This document shows positions 16,460 through 24,358 of a stretch of 57,126 nucleotides of DNA, piece by piece. The number at the start of each line of letters is the position of its first letter. Within the stretch, counting starts at the first letter, position 1. This DNA comes from Acidobacteriaceae bacterium (lineage in GTDB: Bacteria; Acidobacteriota; Terriglobia; Terriglobales; Acidobacteriaceae). The notes beneath the pieces were generated by a model. That model searched no databases, was not told the origin of the DNA, and saw nothing but the letters and a program-made list of their open reading frames with translations. The stretch is from the NCBI GenBank assembly GCA_003156805.1, contig PMHV01000075.1, positions 9,819 to 66,944 on the forward strand. Direction: 5' to 3'. Both the position numbers and the translations under genes were made by a program.

Positions 16460-18850
16460 CTATTGTCCGGCGGCTTTGTCCATCCGGCTGGCGACCTTCA
16501 CGCCACTCAATCCATTCGCATACTTGGCGATGCCGCGGTAGAGCGACTCGGCGATACGCTGGCGGTATTCGCCGGTTTCCAGCCGGTGTTCATCGGTGGG
16601 ATTGCTGACAAAAGAAATCTCCGCCAGAATCGAGGGCATGTTCGCGCCGATCAGCACGATGAACGGCGCTTTCTTCACCCCCCGGTCGCGAATCGCCGAA
16701 CTTTTCGCCGCCAGGCCGCTGTGCAGCGACTCCTGCACATCGGAGGCAAATTCGTGCGATTCTTCGATCTTTTCCTTGAGCGCGATCTTTTTCACCAGAT
16801 CCTGCAGTTCATAGATCGACTTCTCGGAAACCGCGTTTTCGCGCGCCGCAACCTCCAGCGCTTCCGGCGACGAAGTGAAATTCAAATAATACGTCTCTAC
16901 GCCTCGCGCCGAGGAATCGTGGCTGGAATTGGCATGGATGGAGATGAACAGATCCGCGCGGGCCTGGTTGGCGATTGCCGTACGGGTCTCCAGTGGAATG
17001 AAGGTATCGTCCTTGCGGGTGTAGACCACTTCCGCACCCAGCCGCGTCTCAAGCAGTTTGCCCAAACGCTTTCCCACGTCGAGTACCAGATCTTTTTCTT
17101 CCAGCCCGTTGGGGCCGACGGTGCCAGTGTCGTGGCCGCCGTGGCCGGAGTCGATCACGATCTTGCCGATCTTCAGCCCCAGGGCCCGGATCAGCGAGCG
17201 GTCGCCGCTGGCCGTCGGTTTCGCCTCGCGGATATCCAGGCCTGAAGCCGTTTGCGATTTGCGGGACGCGACGTTGGTAGAAGCAGAACTGCGCTGCGAA
17301 TGGCTGGTTCCACTCCGCCCAGCAGCGGGCGAGCCTGTCGCTGAAGGGTTCGTGTGGCCGTCGGGATCGTCAGCCGTTTGCTTCTTGGAAGCGGCTGTTG
17401 CCGGGGATAAAGATGAAGATAAAGATAAAGATAAAGATGAAGACGAAGCCTTGCGCTTCCCATCCGGCACATCCAGCGTCGCCGCCCGCACGGGAGTGTC
17501 GTTCTCATCTTCGTCGTCATTGTCGTCAGCCTCGACAATTTTCTTCACCGGAGCCGCTTGCGATTTCCGGTTTGAACCTGCCGCGCCGGGAAGCGAAACC
17601 TTGGCATCGTCCGCGACGTCCATGCTGGTCACAGGGGCCTTGCCAACCTGCGAGCGCAGGTCCGACTTCGGCCCCACGGAGTTTGAGGCAGAATCCGCAA
17701 GCAGGGCCGTCTTCTCCGCAGCTTTCGTGTCCCCCGTTCCTGAGGATGAATCGTCTCCGTCCGTCTCCGGCTTCGGCCGCGCGTTCCTGCCTTTGGCATC
17801 GTTACCGTGAATATCCCTGCCGCGAATGTCCTTCCCATGAATATCGATGATCAGGCGATACGGATCGGGCAAAAGAAACGCGTCGTAGTCGGAAAGATTT
17901 TCGACTTCCAGCACTACGCGCGTGCGCCCCGGCTGAAACTGCGCCACGCGAATCTTCTTGAGGAAGGGTTCGTCCACATCGAAGCTTTTTCCCACCAGCG
18001 TGGACGCCAGCTTGGTGCCGCGCAGATCGAAAAAGATGCGGTCGGGATCGGCGATGCGCCGCGACGTAAACGTGACGTCGCTCTCCACGTCGATGGCGAT
18101 GCGGGTGTAGTCGGGCGTGGACCAGTGCCGGATGCCGGTCACGCGCGCGGCATGTTTGTCGGCGGATTCGTCACTACTGTCGGCTGCGTGAACGTTGGTT
18201 TCCGCCGGCGCCGGCTCTTTCGCCAGCTTGTCGTTTTTCTCCGGGTTGGCTTTTTGCGCGGTTCGCGCGGGTTGCGTAGACTGTGCAGCTTTGGCGGTTT
18301 TTTCGGCCTTGGCTTGCTTATCCAGTTGGCCGATCGCCTGGCGGGCATCGTCCGCCAGCCGGTGGTGAGGATAGCGGCGGAGAAATTCCTCAAACGCCGA
18401 GCGCGCCGCATCCGGATCGTTGAGATCGTCCTTGTAAATCTCGCCGGCGGTGAACAGAGCGTCGAAGCGATATTTGCTGCCGGGATACTCCCGGCGCAGA
18501 AACTTGTACTGCGCGATGGCTTCGTTCAGAATTTTGTCGTCGTTGAAGCGTCGTCCCATCTCCACCAGCGTCTCCGCCACCGCCACCACGCTGGGATCGG
18601 CTTTGGTGGAAGCGGGAGCGCCAAAGTAAATGTTGCGATAGGCATTGACCACGCGCTGGAAGTCGTGGCGGGTGCGATCCGCGGGAGGACGTCCGTTGAG
18701 CGCCTCGCGCATGCGCTCGGCGGCGGCGAAATGGTCGCGCGCCCACGCCTCGCTGTGATGCGCGCGGGCGTGCGCCGGCACAGCGGCGACAGTCATGGCG
18801 AGCGAGAGCAGCGCTCCCCACAAACTGCGCCCTGGCAATGAGCTCTTCAC
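16460..18850 (-). CDS. N-acetylmuramoyl-L-alanine amidase (TPR-like, AMIN and amidase_3 domains)
   Basis: A 796-aa protein from GTG 18850, where a signal peptide begins (SLWGALLSLAMTVAAVPAHA). The frame is open to 18994 but that would overlap the next gene. A tetratricopeptide-like region (GEIYKDDLNDPDAARSAF) and an AMIN domain (TRIAIDVESDVTFTS...RIFFDLRG) come first. A ~200-residue low-complexity Ser/Asp/Lys linker follows. The C-terminal amidase_3 domain has zinc ligands in DSGHGGHD, LEEKD and SIHAN plus catalytic AEISF. It cleaves the stem peptide from muramic acid during cell separation. It lies directly downstream of the lytic transglycosylase gene, a likely functional pair. The linker contains a hexanucleotide repeat. 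Confidence 0.92.
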   Translation of the reverse strand: MKSSLPGRSLWGALLSLAMTVAAVPAHARAHHSEAWARDHFAAAERMREALNGRPPADRTRHDFQRVVNAYRNIYFGAPASTKADPSVVAVAETLVEMGRRFNDDKILNEAIAQYKFLRREYPGSKYRFDALFTAGEIYKDDLNDPDAARSAFEEFLRRYPHHRLADDARQAIGQLDKQAKAEKTAKAAQSTQPARTAQKANPEKNDKLAKEPAPAETNVHAADSSDESADKHAARVTGIRHWSTPDYTRIAIDVESDVTFTSRRIADPDRIFFDLRGTKLASTLVGKSFDVDEPFLKKIRVAQFQPGRTRVVLEVENLSDYDAFLLPDPYRLIIDIHGKDIRGRDIHGNDAKGRNARPKPETDGDDSSSGTGDTKAAEKTALLADSASNSVGPKSDLRSQVGKAPVTSMDVADDAKVSLPGAAGSNRKSQAAPVKKIVEADDNDDEDENDTPVRAATLDVPDGKRKASSSSLSLSLSSSLSPATAASKKQTADDPDGHTNPSATGSPAAGRSGTSHSQRSSASTNVASRKSQTASGLDIREAKPTASGDRSLIRALGLKIGKIVIDSGHGGHDTGTVGPNGLEEKDLVLDVGKRLGKLLETRLGAEVVYTRKDDTFIPLETRTAIANQARADLFISIHANSSHDSSARGVETYYLNFTSSPEALEVAARENAVSEKSIYELQDLVKKIALKEKIEESHEFASDVQESLHSGLAAKSSAIRDRGVKKAPFIVLIGANMPSILAEISFVSNPTDEHRLETGEYRQRIAESLYRGIAKYANGLSGVKVASRMDKAAGQ
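17407..17446. repeat. Hexanucleotide tandem repeat (GATAAA/GATGAA) inside the amidase gene
   Basis: About six copies on the plus strand. On the coding strand they give the Ser/Leu run SSLSLSLSSSLS in the linker. Six-base units keep the frame when copy number changes. Confidence 0.85.
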
Positions 18851-18947
18851 CGTAGCCGGCCCATAGCTTGCGTTCTCAATCGATTGCACCAAAAACCTGG
18901 TTGCCAAGAACGGGTACCTGAGAGCACTTGAAACAGATGTTGCCGAC

Positions 18948-19895
18948 TTAATCCGTGTTGCTGATGTAGAGCACGCCGCGCGCATCCCGCTCAACCCGAA
19001 CGGGCTCGGGCGAAGCGCCTACGGAGCCGAATTTGGGGCCGCCGTAGTAGAGGTTCGTGATGCGCCTTACATAGTTCTGAGTTTCTGGGTAGCGCGGAAT
19101 CCCCGAACTGCGCGCAACCGCTCCAGCACCGGCGTTATAGGCGGCCAGGGTCAACTTAACGTCGCCGCCGTAACTTTCCAGCAAATGCTTCAGGTGGCGC
19201 ACACCGGCGTCCACGTTTTGCTCTGGGTCAAAGGGATTCTTCAGGTTTAATTCGCGCGCCGTCGAGGGCATCAGTTGCATCAGTCCCATCGCCCCCTTGC
19301 GCGACACCGCGTTGGGATTGAAATTCGATTCCACTTTCACCACCGCGCGCACCAGGTTCGGGTCCACGTTATGCCGGGCCGCCGCCGCTGCGATCGCGCC
19401 GTCAATCTCCTCGGCAGTTGCCGCGTGGCCGCCGAAGTTGGCAGGCAGGATGCTTGCGGTGACGCTTGCATTGACCCCTTCGGTGGAAGACTGGTTCGAC
19501 TCTCGGCCAAGGTATTGGCTGACTTCCGCAGCCGCCGAACGGGCCGCGCGCATCGCCGCCGCATTCGGTCCGGGCACAGGCTTCCAGCGATTCTCTTTGG
19601 AGCTCCAGTACATCAGCGAACGCGCCGGCGCTTCTACTGTGTGGCGGGCTTTGCTGGCCGATGCGGAGTCGTTCACATAGACCTTGCGGCCGTTTTCCTG
19701 GGTTGCAGTAATCTGGGTTGCAGTAATCTGGGTCGCGGTAATTTGGGTCGCAGTCTGGCCGGAGGCGTCATCGGCTCCTGTGCCGGCCCACACGTTGGGT
19801 GCTAGAGAAAAAGAGGTCGCGAATACGGTGCTGGCCATCAGTGCGATTTGCAGGTGCTTTCGCATAACCGGGTGCCTTTTGTTTCGCGAGGACAT
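18948..19895 (-). CDS. Exported lytic transglycosylase (SLT domain)
   Basis: A 315-aa protein with an N-terminal signal (LQIALMASTVFATSFSLAP). A repeated TATQI tract lies near residues 48-65. The SLT fold follows: KVESNFNPNAVS (catalytic E189), GAMGLMQLMP, DPEQNVDAGVRHL and LTLAAYNAGAGAV. It cleaves glycan strands in peptidoglycan to leave 1,6-anhydro ends. The start is ATG 19895; ATG 19865 is possible. A promoter lies at 19958-19986. The amidase gene follows on the same strand. Confidence 0.93.
   Translation of the reverse strand: MSSRNKRHPVMRKHLQIALMASTVFATSFSLAPNVWAGTGADDASGQTATQITATQITATQITATQENGRKVYVNDSASASKARHTVEAPARSLMYWSSKENRWKPVPGPNAAAMRAARSAAAEVSQYLGRESNQSSTEGVNASVTASILPANFGGHAATAEEIDGAIAAAAARHNVDPNLVRAVVKVESNFNPNAVSRKGAMGLMQLMPSTARELNLKNPFDPEQNVDAGVRHLKHLLESYGGDVKLTLAAYNAGAGAVARSSGIPRYPETQNYVRRITNLYYGGPKFGSVGASPEPVRVERDARGVLYISNTD
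19699..19758. repeat. 15-nt tandem repeat in the SLT gene
   Basis: About four copies of a 15-nt unit (GGGTTGCAGTAATCT type on the plus strand) encode a repeated TATQI pentapeptide behind the signal peptide. Confidence 0.85.
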
Positions 19896-19957
19896 ACTTC
19901 ACCCTCGGGTCTAGCTACCCGGAACCTGACGGAGAATCATTAAACCAGAGTAATTCA

Positions 19958-19986
19958 ATTATAGGCGCGCAGGCAGGGCGGAGCAA
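19958..19986 (-). promoter_or_regulatory. Promoter of the SLT gene
   Basis: Minus strand: TTGCTC, a 17-nt spacer, TATAAT. It predicts a leader of about 55 nt. Confidence 0.55.
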
Positions 19987-20131
19987 TCAATCCGAAGGCC
20001 ATAGAACCACCAGAGTAATCTCGGTAACCGGATGAAAACACTGCATTTAGAAGCTGGCGCGAATGCTCCTGTCATCTGGCTCGCTGCCGAAATTCCCTGG
20101 CGCACTTGATTTTGGCAGGCATAATAGTGAC

Positions 20132-20227
20132 CTTGCCTGCTTGCCCTTTGGGCGCTACAACACGCGAGCCACGCCCGCGGCAGACTTGGCTCTGGCGCGA
20201 GAGCGCCAGAAGGAGCTGGAACGATGA
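20132..20227 (+). pseudogene. Possible C-terminal remnant of a HigB/Gp49-like toxin
   Basis: About 30 codons end ...TRATPAADLALARERQKELER, with a stop that overlaps the antitoxin start (ATGA). This resembles the C-terminal KKT..TP..DI.LA..R helix of HigB-type toxins. No intact toxin N-terminus is readable upstream; a stop interrupts the frame near 20047. The assignment is weak because only a short tail is left. Confidence 0.3.
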
Positions 20228-20502
20228 GCAAGAAGAATCTTGGATCGAGCGTCGACGAATTCCTGAAGGAGGAAAAGATCTTTGAAGAAGCCCAGGCGCA
20301 GGCCGTCAAGGAGGTTGTCGCCTGGCAGCTCGCCAAAGCCATGAAGAAGAAACGGATTTCGAAGGCGCGCGTGGCCGTGTTGCTGAAGACGAGCCAGTCG
20401 CAAGTAGATCGCATTCTCGACCCGAACCGCGATGTCACGCTGTCGAGTTTGCAGCGCGCCGCGGCACTGGTGGGCCGGCGGGTGCTGATTGAATTGGTTT
20501 GA
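20224..20502 (+). CDS. HigA-like helix-turn-helix antitoxin / regulator
   Basis: A 92-aa XRE-type protein. The N-terminal helix is MSKKNLGSSVDEFLKEE. The HTH follows as WQLAKAMKKKRISKARVAVL, then KTSQSQVDRILDP and DVTLSSLQRAAALVGRRVLIELV. This layout matches the HigA/XRE antitoxins that follow phage Gp49-like toxins. The start codon overlaps the stop of a degraded upstream frame (ATGA), and AGGAGCTGG serves as ribosome site. It appears orphaned: only a toxin tail remains next to it. It may still act as a DNA-binding regulator. Confidence 0.75.
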   Translation: MSKKNLGSSVDEFLKEEKIFEEAQAQAVKEVVAWQLAKAMKKKRISKARVAVLLKTSQSQVDRILDPNRDVTLSSLQRAAALVGRRVLIELV

Positions 20503-20734
20503 TGGTGCAGCCGGGATGGCAAATCACCGGCCGGATGTAGGCGATGAATGAACCTTAGCAGTGGTGGAAAAAGTGGGCGTGGGATTCCGCTTGTCAGCAT
20601 TCATACCTTCTCGTATTTTTATGCCTTGTCATCCTGAGCGCGTTCGTTGCGCGAAGGACCTATGCAGTTCGGCGGCGCCACTGGGTGGACGGCCCGACCT
20701 TCGGTTTTGGTTTCCTCTCCGATAAACACGGCTA

Positions 20735-20780
20735 AGGGTGGCCCGTCCTTGCGTTCTCTGCAAGGGCGGGACGCCACCCA
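20735..20780 (+). repeat. Dispersed palindromic repeat, copy 1
   Basis: GGGTGGCCCGTCCTTGCGTT, then a short loop and GCAAGGGCGGGACGCCACCC. The two halves pair. A second copy in the same orientation lies at 21989-22025. Confidence 0.8.
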
Positions 20781-20838
20781 ATTTTCATGCTAGCCCTCGA
20801 AGGGTGGGCCACCCGCGACCCGTTGCTTGCGGCGGCCG

Positions 20839-21144
20839 TTATGATGCAGTTCGGCGGGTTGACAAAATCTTCGCAAGTGACCCGAGGCCCCACCGAAGTA
20901 TTAGCGCAACGCCTGAGTACACTAAGCAGTTCGCTACCACCGCAAAAAAAGTGATAAGAATGCCCAGGGGGGTGGCGTGCCATCCTCCGACGAGTACCAA
21001 GGAGGATGGCCACAGCACATACATCAGATCGGTGTGGCCCACCTCCAGTACGCCCGAGACGCCGAACCAAAGGAGACCCAACACACCACCAGAAACAACT
21101 AGCCCGATAGAGGCACCGAGCACGATCGTTAGCCTCATCCCCAT
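20839..21144 (-). CDS. Small multi-pass membrane protein, unknown
   Basis: A 101-aa protein with three membrane segments: LTIVLGASIGLVVSGGVLGL, LMYVLWPSSLVLVGGW and LGILITFFAVVANCLVYSGV. No family is recognised. GGGAGG lies about 9 bases upstream of ATG 21144 (ATG 21138 is an alternative). It is the last of three same-strand small genes (21837 to 20839). The C-terminus, SLAKILSTRRTAS, is basic and probably cytoplasmic. Confidence 0.6.
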   Translation of the reverse strand: MGMRLTIVLGASIGLVVSGGVLGLLWFGVSGVLEVGHTDLMYVLWPSSLVLVGGWHATPLGILITFFAVVANCLVYSGVALILRWGLGSLAKILSTRRTAS

Positions 21145-21170
21145 GACCCTTACCTCCCTGTAGACTGAAA

Positions 21171-21518
21171 TCAGAATACTGACAATAGTGATCCTGGCGG
21201 TAGCCCAGTGTAGCCAGGGACCAATGCTGCCATCGGGTTCTGGCTTAAGCAGATCTTCATTGTTGAAATGAATAGATCGTTATTGCTGGGAAATGGCACT
21301 GTGCCTTCTTGAGGAGTGACTCCCATATCGCCCGAATTTCCCTCAGGAGCTTCAGGGACTTCCGGATTCTCTGGTTCAAATTCGTGCCACGGACTTGACT
21401 CAACACACTGGTTATATGCTCTTAGCTGGGCGGCAATTAGCGTGGCCGGCTGCCCCACTGTGAGTGGTGGGGGGGTGTTTGCGGCGCCACCTCCGCTTGC
21501 ACTTCCGCAACCGGCCAT
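21171..21518 (-). CDS. Small hypothetical protein with acidic middle region
   Basis: A 115-aa protein, not recognised. It begins MAGCGSASGGGAANTPPP, which looks like the mature part of a lipoprotein. No signal peptide precedes it; the frame upstream of the ATG stays open only into a Pro/Asn/Cys-rich stretch before a stop. The middle is acidic (EFEPENPEVPEAPEGN) and the C-terminus is FISTMKICLSQNPMAALVPG. It lies 26 bases from the membrane gene downstream, so co-transcription is likely. Either the true start is non-standard or the signal sequence has been lost. Confidence 0.4.
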   Translation of the reverse strand: MAGCGSASGGGAANTPPPLTVGQPATLIAAQLRAYNQCVESSPWHEFEPENPEVPEAPEGNSGDMGVTPQEGTVPFPSNNDLFISTMKICLSQNPMAALVPGYTGLPPGSLLSVF

Positions 21519-21594
21519 TACGTAGTTGTTGCACGGAGGAGACGAGCTGCACGCTGGCGCGTTCGGTGGGCAGTTTGGTGGTGGCGGCGGCGTC

Positions 21595-21837
21595 TCAAAG
21601 CTTTGCTTCGACCAGAGCCCCGATGGCGGCTAGAATGAGCAGAATGCACAAGTGGACCGGTTTGCCCTTCGGGGGGATGAAGTGTTGAGAAACAATTCCA
21701 GTCCCAAGACCCACCCCGAACGCCATGTGGGGATGCGCTGTCCAAACCCTTGGAAATATTGAAGCAGGGACGACCAGGAGTGTGCATTTCGCAATCCAGG
21801 CCAATATAACCTCCCCGCCTTCCACCCTATCTTTCAT
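21595..21837 (-). CDS. Small membrane protein, unknown
   Basis: An 80-aa protein from ATG 21837 (the frame extends to 21903). It has three hydrophobic segments: VILAWIAKCTLLVVPASIF, MAFGVGLGTGIVSQHFI and LCILLILAAIGALVEA. There is no recognised family. It is the first gene of the three-gene group on the minus strand, which lies between two same-orientation copies of a dispersed palindromic repeat. Confidence 0.5.
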   Translation of the reverse strand: MKDRVEGGEVILAWIAKCTLLVVPASIFPRVWTAHPHMAFGVGLGTGIVSQHFIPPKGKPVHLCILLILAAIGALVEAKL

Positions 21838-21988
21838 TGTGTGTTCACCTGCCCCGGCCTCATCCCTTCTTTGCTTCCGCCGGTTAGGGAATCGAATCCA
21901 CAATCCCCTGCGAGGCGTTGCACCCTATCAGCGCAGCCTGAGCCCTCGCGCCAGATTCCACGTAGTTTAGCAGTGACTGTACTCCCGC

Positions 21989-22025
21989 GGGTGGCCCGTC
22001 CTTGCGTTCTTTGCAAGGGCGGGAC
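21989..22025 (+). repeat. Dispersed palindromic repeat, copy 2
   Basis: GGGTGGCCCGTCCTTGCGTT, then TTTGCAAGGGCGGGACG. Nearly identical to copy 1 at 20735-20780. Confidence 0.8.
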
Positions 22026-22255
22026 GCGATGCGCCGACACGACATGCGCTCGTCCCACTGTGTGGGCATTCACTCCCCCCGTTCGCAAAGTGCGCGAAGG
22101 ATAGGGCACCCGCGCTGGTGCGCCAGCGAGGTCGGACGTCCGGGCCAGCCCTAGGACCGGCTTCGCCCAACAAGCACGATAAAATCGTCAGTTCTTAGGC
22201 AGAGACGAGGGTTTTTTGGGCCAACCGATTGTTTTCGATTCGCCGAAGCCCGATA

Positions 22256-22435
22256 TCATCGCGGGAATTGATTCTGTCTTCTTGAAAGTTCGTCCTGCGC
22301 AGAATAAGCCCTATCAAGCAGTTTCGACACTGTGGCCGAATTCGACGGATTCGTGGGCACTTCAAGATGCTTTCTTAGAGCTTCCCATGCATCGCGAATC
22401 TCAACAACCAATTCTAGGACGGTTCGTTCACCCAT
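22256..22435 (-). CDS. Very small hypothetical protein (59 aa)
   Basis: ATG 22435 has a GGAG site 8 bases upstream. The product, MGERTVLELVVEIRDAWEAL and so on, is highly helical with RKHLEV and LLDRAYSAQDELSRRQNQ. No family is recognised. It directly follows the decayed nucleotidyltransferase remnant on the same strand and could be what replaced its 3' part. Confidence 0.35.
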   Translation of the reverse strand: MGERTVLELVVEIRDAWEALRKHLEVPTNPSNSATVSKLLDRAYSAQDELSRRQNQFPR

Positions 22436-22477
22436 GTTACAAACTCCAGGCGTAATTGGGGACTGCGTTGGCTCACC

Positions 22478-22611
22478 TTTGATGAGGAGGTCGATATCCT
22501 TGGGTCGCCCGTGGCTGCATGTGCAGCGAGACGGCGTACCCGCCAACGATCAGAATACTTAACCTTCTGGGCGTTGAAGATGGACAAGAGTTCTTTGAAG
22601 TCGTCGGACAT
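22478..22611 (-). pseudogene. Broken nucleotidyltransferase-like gene (5' part)
   Basis: ATG 22611 opens MSDDFKELLSIFNAQKVKY. After one extra base near 22554 the next frame reads LIVGGYAVSLHMQPRAT. After a second extra base near 22502 a further frame reads KDIDLLIK. Joined, this is the conserved start of a nucleotidyltransferase of the (L/Y)IVGG(Y/A)A...R.T.DIDL type (MNT/DUF6036-like). The catalytic DID motif is present but split by frameshifts, and everything after KDIDLLIK is missing. It overlaps the 3' end of the next pseudogene in a different frame, so the two were translationally linked. Confidence 0.65.
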
Positions 22612-22767
22612 CGAGGGCCGGTTCCCGCATTCTGTAAGCCGCAAGGGTGAGCTCAGCAACCGCGCTCATGCGTTCATGCGTTCATGATCGGGCAGTTCTT
22701 GCCAGTCCCGGTACTCGTCGGCCTTCATGTGGTCGAGGCTCGCGTATGTGCTGATAACCTTGTCCAT
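22559..22767 (-). pseudogene. Broken small partner gene upstream of the nucleotidyltransferase
   Basis: ATG 22767 gives MDKVISTYASLDHMKADEYR then DWQELPDHERM. After an 8-base duplication at 22667-22682 the frame shifts and stops early. Removing one copy of the 8 bases restores a continuous 66-aa protein ending ALDVRRLQRTLVHLQRPEG. I recall proteins of this shape (..SLEEMKADEYRYWQ..) preceding such nucleotidyltransferases; that link is from memory. With its mutated partner the pair looks like a recently inactivated accessory module. Confidence 0.65.
22667..22682. repeat. 8-bp tandem duplication causing a frameshift
   Basis: CATGCGTT occurs twice head to tail, followed by a partial third start (CATG). 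Deleting one copy repairs the gene at 22559-22767. Confidence 0.85.
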
Positions 22768-22857
22768 TCATTCGTTTGTAGCACTGGGAGGCTGGCATCG
22801 CAACAGGCATTTGCTCCGCGGCCGCGTACCGGATCAAAGTACACGACGCGCCTGTCA

Positions 22858-22900
22858 AGTCTACTTTAGTAGACATTGGACCCCCTCGAAAGTAGACATT
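22858..22900. repeat. Inverted and direct repeats of unknown origin
   Basis: GTCTACT-TT-AGTAGAC is an inverted repeat (22858-22873). AGTAGACATT occurs at 22868-22877 and again at 22891-22900. It could be an operator or the multi-repeat end of a lost insertion sequence; no transposase is present. Confidence 0.45.
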
Positions 22901-23077
22901 TTCCTCACTCCTAACCCCTTGAATCCATTGACCCGCCAAGAAGGAGGCTAGAAGAATCAACACCTTACGCCGCAAAATTCTGTGCAATTTCGAATGTTCC
23001 CATGGGAACATTCAGCGCAAAGTTCCAGCGGAAACGTCAGGCCGGTCCGCCCCTCATCCGCTGTCCCTCGGCGGTCC

Positions 23078-24175
23078 TCAGGCTTTTTCCAGCGCCAACC
23101 CAAACGCATCGAGCGACAACGACCGCAGCAGGTTGCGCCGCATTCCGCGCTCCACCTCCGCCAGGCGGTCGGAAGCCGCGGCAATCCACTCGAAGTCGGC
23201 GGACTCGGCCAGTTTCTTGAGTTCCGCTTGAATATCACTGTTGCGGACCATCTCCGCCGCGTTCGATTCCAGGAACATCAAGTCGCGCAAAAGTGAGTAG
23301 CAAGTGCGCACAAGCTGCTCTGTCTTTGCGCGTCCCTCGGCGCCCGGACGATACGATTCGGTAACTTTGAAAAGCTCGCCATGGTCGCCTCCGCGCAAAC
23401 CAGTACCAAGAATTGTCAGCGCGTGAGCGCGCGCCGCAACATAGGCCTCAAGATCGAATCCGCGCGCGCGCCCGATTCCGCCTTCGCTGAGCCGTGCCAC
23501 CAAAGCCCGCTGCTGCGGCTTCCACTCCGCGTGCTGCTGGGCCAGATCGCGCTCGATCTCTTCGACCGGCAAAGCCGCCAGCGCAAACACCATCGCGCGT
23601 GAGCGGATGGTCGGCAACAGCTCTCCCGCGTTCTCCGTCAGCAGGAAAATCGTTGCGAACTCGGGAGGTTCTTCCAGCACCTTCAGCAGCGAATTCGCCG
23701 CCTCTTTCATGAACGCCGAATCGGTGAAAATGTAAACCCGCTCCTTGCCCTCGGCCGGACGGTAGTAGATGGTTTCTATGACGCGGCGCACCTGATCCAC
23801 TTTGATCATCATTTGCGGCGGGTCGGGCGGAATCACCAGCACATCCGGATGGGTTTGCACAAACAGGCGGGTCTCTTTCTTGTCGGCGTCGCGCAGACCC
23901 TCGCGAGTTTCCACAGCTTCGGCAAAGCGCGCGTCAAGATCGGCAGCTAGCCCAATGCGGCGGCAGTTCGCGCATTGTCCGCAGAAATCGGGTAAGCCAT
24001 CCGTCTCGAGCGGCGCAAGGCAATTCAGCGCTTGCGCCAGCATGAGCGCCAGCGTGTACTTGCCCGACCCCTGCGCGCCGGAAAGAATCACCGCATGTGG
24101 AAAGCGGTTGCGCGCCAGCATATCGCGCAGGCGATGCACAGTTTCGTCGTTGCCGCGAAAGTCAGAGAAGCTCAT
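23078..24175 (-). CDS. holB: DNA polymerase III subunit delta'
   Basis: A 365-aa clamp-loader subunit. Visible are the Walker A-like GAQGSGKYT, the Cys cluster FCGQCANCRR, KVDQVRRVIE, then AANSLLKVLEEPP, and the sensor region LLPTIRSRAMVFAL. All are typical of delta' and tau/gamma relatives. It works with the other clamp-loader subunits to load the beta sliding clamp. It lies downstream of tmk in the same direction, a common pairing, but a VapBC module separates the two here. The start ATG 24175 encodes MSFSDFRGND. Confidence 0.93.
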   Translation of the reverse strand: MSFSDFRGNDETVHRLRDMLARNRFPHAVILSGAQGSGKYTLALMLAQALNCLAPLETDGLPDFCGQCANCRRIGLAADLDARFAEAVETREGLRDADKKETRLFVQTHPDVLVIPPDPPQMMIKVDQVRRVIETIYYRPAEGKERVYIFTDSAFMKEAANSLLKVLEEPPEFATIFLLTENAGELLPTIRSRAMVFALAALPVEEIERDLAQQHAEWKPQQRALVARLSEGGIGRARGFDLEAYVAARAHALTILGTGLRGGDHGELFKVTESYRPGAEGRAKTEQLVRTCYSLLRDLMFLESNAAEMVRNSDIQAELKKLAESADFEWIAAASDRLAEVERGMRRNLLRSLSLDAFGLALEKA

Positions 24176-24210
24176 GAGTCACAATCCGCAAGGCTCAAAC
24201 CAAAATACTT

Positions 24211-24330
24211 ACCACGGAGACACAGAGTCACGGAGAAAGAGAAGCAGGTTCCTCAGCGCCGCTTCGCGCCGGTACGGAATGACAAAGATTTGTTTTGGGT
24301 TTCTCCGTGTCTCTGTGCCTCCGTGGTGAA
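24211..24330. repeat. Inverted pair of the dispersed CCGTGTCTCTGTG repeat
   Basis: The left arm at 24211-24240 (ACCACGGAGACACAGAGTCA...) pairs with the right arm at 24301-24330 (TTCTCCGTGTCTCTGTGCCT...). Further copies lie at 25081-25112 and 49839-49868. Confidence 0.85.
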
Positions 24331-24358
24331 ATCACGCTTTCCTCGCAGCCACTTGGCG

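Noticed and set aside
17807-18841. 344-codon plus-strand frame opposite the amidase
   Set aside because: Shadow frame; amidase_3 and AMIN motifs are clear on the minus strand.
21880-21960. tRNA-like T-arm (GATTCGATTC on the minus strand)
   Set aside because: No matching acceptor stem, anticodon arm or CCA; probably chance.
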